From positions 1 through 64,000 of the forward strand of contig JAQBZO010000002.1 of NCBI GenBank assembly GCA_027622195.1: 64,000 nucleotides of DNA, read 5' to 3'. The notes beneath the pieces are model-generated. The model saw only the letters and a list, made by a program, of their open reading frames with translations. It made no database searches and had not been told where the DNA came from. Shown here one piece after another: positions 62,469 to 64,000 of the stretch (positions are counted from its first letter, which is position 1; the number at the start of each line of letters is the position of its first letter). This DNA comes from Planctomycetota bacterium (lineage in GTDB: Bacteria > Planctomycetota > Phycisphaerae > Phycisphaerales > SM1A02). The translations under genes and the position numbers were made by a program.

Positions 62469-63826
62469 AAGAACAACATTCCATGATGACGATTCAACAT
62501 CATCTCGCCTGCGCGCTTCTTGCGACAAGCGCGACCCTCTCTCAAACGTTTGCTCAGGCTCCGCCATCCGTGGCTCCTGCGCAATCGTCGCCGATCATCA
62601 TCAAGAATGTGGCGGTTCATACGGTGAAGGATGATTGTCCGCTCTTTGACCCGGGGTTCGTGGTCATTGAGGGTGGAAAGATCACGGCCGTTGGAAATGC
62701 GACCGAGACTCCGACGATTCCTGGAGCGATTGTGCATGACGCTTCTGGACTTCATCTTTATCCGGGGATCGTGTGCATCGGTTCTCCGATTGGTCTCATC
62801 GAAACAGATCAGGTGCGTGCCACCGATGATCGAAGTGAAATAGGCGAGTGGCACCCAGAAGTGGTGGCATCGGTCGCAGTCAATCCAGATAGCGCGCTCA
62901 TCCCGGTCTCGCGCGCGAACGGCATCATGACGAGCGTGGTCTTCCCTCAAGGCGGAGTCCTCTCTGGTCACGCAAGCGCGATTCGAATGGATGGATGGAC
63001 AACCGAGGATCTCGCGATCAATCCAGAACTCGGACTCGTCATTCGTTGGCCAGCCACCGAGCCGCTTCGACGCGAGGGGGTTCGCGGTCCCGATCGTCAG
63101 CGTGAACAGTCTTCAAAAGTCATCGAGAAACTCAACACATTCTTCGACTCGGCCGCGGCCTGGGCGCGTGCACGGGAAAGCGACCCGACCACTCCCATCG
63201 ATCTGCGTTTCCAAAGTGTGCAGCGCGCGATCAAGGGAGAGGAGTTGCTCTTCATCGATGCTTCCAGCACGGGACAAATCGAGAGCGCCGTTCTTTGGGC
63301 AACAGGCCGCGGTATGCGACTCGTCATCGTGGGTGGATCGGGTGCTGAAGAATGCGCGCCACTGCTCAATCGCCACCATGTGGGGGTGATCATTCGCGGA
63401 ACGCATCGTTTGCCGCGTTTTCCCGACGATCCCTACGACGCGCCATTCACCCTTCCTGCGAGACTTGCTGCGGCTGGAATCACCTTCGCCATCGCACAAA
63501 GCGGTGACCTCGGATCCGATGCATCCAACGATCGCAACCTTCCGCACAATGCGGGCACCGCCGTGGCGTATGGACTCGACCCTGAGCGCGCCATCGCCGC
63601 CATCACGCGCGATGCGGCATTGCTCGCAGGAGTTGGATCCACACTCGGCACGATTGAAGTCGGAAAGAGTGGAACGCTTATCTTGACGACTGGCAATCCA
63701 CTCGATGTGAGGTCCGCAGTACTCGGCGGGTGGATCGATGGTCGGCGGATTGATTTGAGCACCAAACAATCTGATCTCGAAAATCGGTTCCGCGAGAAGT
63801 ACCGACAACTCGGACTCCAGAACTGA
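62465..63826 (+). CDS. Secreted amidohydrolase-like protein without the HxH metal site
   Basis: The protein is about 453 aa with a signal peptide (LACALLATSATLSQTFAQA). The composite beta-sandwich halves are intact (PGFVVIEGGKITAVGNATE; TIEVGKSGTLILTTGNPLDV), but the ligand segment reads LYPGIVCIGSPIG instead of '...DxHxH', and later His ligands are also missing. It may be a non-catalytic partner of the upstream enzyme. Its ATG overlaps the previous stop (62465-62468). A second in-frame ATG lies at 62483. Confidence 0.82.
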   Translation: MKEQHSMMTIQHHLACALLATSATLSQTFAQAPPSVAPAQSSPIIIKNVAVHTVKDDCPLFDPGFVVIEGGKITAVGNATETPTIPGAIVHDASGLHLYPGIVCIGSPIGLIETDQVRATDDRSEIGEWHPEVVASVAVNPDSALIPVSRANGIMTSVVFPQGGVLSGHASAIRMDGWTTEDLAINPELGLVIRWPATEPLRREGVRGPDRQREQSSKVIEKLNTFFDSAAAWARARESDPTTPIDLRFQSVQRAIKGEELLFIDASSTGQIESAVLWATGRGMRLVIVGGSGAEECAPLLNRHHVGVIIRGTHRLPRFPDDPYDAPFTLPARLAAAGITFAIAQSGDLGSDASNDRNLPHNAGTAVAYGLDPERAIAAITRDAALLAGVGSTLGTIEVGKSGTLILTTGNPLDVRSAVLGGWIDGRRIDLSTKQSDLENRFREKYRQLGLQN

Positions 63827-63859
63827 CGGCTGCCACGTGGGGTGGATACGATGCATCGC

Positions 63860-64000
63860 ATGTCGCCCAAGTTCGCCGTCACCTCCTGTGCACTCGCTGT
63901 CGCCACCTCCATCAGTGGATGTAAGTCACTCGGATTTGGTGAATGGAGCAATCCGCAGGAAACCTCCGAGACCACGGCGACTGACCCAGTCGAATCTCAG
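63860..64000 (+). CDS. Lipoprotein, N-terminal part (runs off the window)
   Basis: The ORF is open to the last base and is too short for the supplied track. It begins MSPKFAVTSCALAVATSISG and then the lipobox Cys (SISG|C), giving a clear lipoprotein signal. The visible mature part is Ser/Thr/Glu-rich. TACGAT (63847-63852) ends exactly 7 nt before this ATG; the in-frame ATG at 63851 overlaps the -10 and is less likely. The function is unknown. Confidence 0.65.
   Translation, partial: MSPKFAVTSCALAVATSISGCKSLGFGEWSNPQETSETTATDPVESQ

Noticed and set aside
1-64000. CRISPR arrays, insertion sequences, prophage or integrase sites, rRNA, replication origin
   Set aside because: No spaced direct repeats, transposase or integrase ORFs, terminal inverted repeats, rRNA stretches or DnaA-box clusters were noticed on reading both strands.

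Overview
The window (64 kb, moderately high G+C, densely coding on both strands) comes from a free-living heterotroph that I place in the Planctomycetota, most likely the Phycisphaerae/Phycisphaerales. Three unrelated secreted proteins end in tandem dockerin-like modules of the form D-x-D-x-x-G-x-V-x-x-x-D-L-x-x-L-L-x-x-W-G, a prepilin-like protein has the large C-terminal body typical of planctomycete 'SYSIN' prepilins, and sugar-acting enzymes are present (GH95, NagZ). This assignment is inferred from gene content. No rRNA or species marker is present.

Layout. 40-1801: a prepilin-like gene and two small membrane/secreted proteins. 1825-8833: a metal-homeostasis island made of a P1B-4 type (SPC motif) metal efflux ATPase, a four-gene TroABCD/MntABC/YtgABCD-type Mn/Zn/Fe uptake operon whose two permeases each carry a C-terminal DtxR-like domain, and a divergent stand-alone MntR repressor. 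Two copies of a TGTAG-N6-CTACA operator lie between operon and repressor. 8819-11274: NagZ, an MFS exporter and tRNA-Pro(UGG). 11362-16046: two secreted dockerin-module proteins and an orphan nuoA. 15954-24210: a GH95 fucosidase and M28 peptidase operon, divergent from a full-length gcvP. 24264-28135: an orphan 508-aa protein, a LETM1-like protein and MgtE. 28171-39106: a branched-chain amino acid/acyl-CoA catabolic cluster with three enoyl-CoA hydratase paralogues, an acyl-CoA dehydrogenase, leucine dehydrogenase, a gamma-glutamyltransferase, and BCKDH E1alpha, E1beta and E2. A SpoU methyltransferase follows. 39958-48639: an EBO-type gene cluster (eboD, small ORF, eboB, [divergent MBL-rhodanese], class I amidotransferase, eboE, eboC, eboF). 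48695-58492: secreted esterase-like and LTD/dockerin proteins, an exonuclease remnant, Dus, ScpB, AtpC, a GYF-like membrane protein, a CYTH protein, HolB and a SPOR-like lipoprotein. 58875-64000: a FlgM-like protein, two amidohydrolases and the start of a lipoprotein gene.

How the genes work together. The metal island pairs regulated import with export. The catabolic cluster would take leucine/valine/isoleucine through transamination-free deamination (LeuDH) and BCKDH to acyl-CoAs, then to alpha,beta-dehydrogenation and hydration; E3 is not in the window. The EBO cluster resembles the widespread bacterial eboBCDEF set, which in cyanobacteria is tied to export of scytonemin precursors. Its substrate here is unknown, eboA is not recognisable, and a GATase is translationally coupled to eboE.

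A regulatory theme runs through the window. At least nine genes have a TANNNT hexamer ending exactly 6 or 7 nt before the start codon and no Shine-Dalgarno sequence, which is the signature of leaderless transcripts. No CRISPR, IS element, prophage, rRNA or origin was seen.
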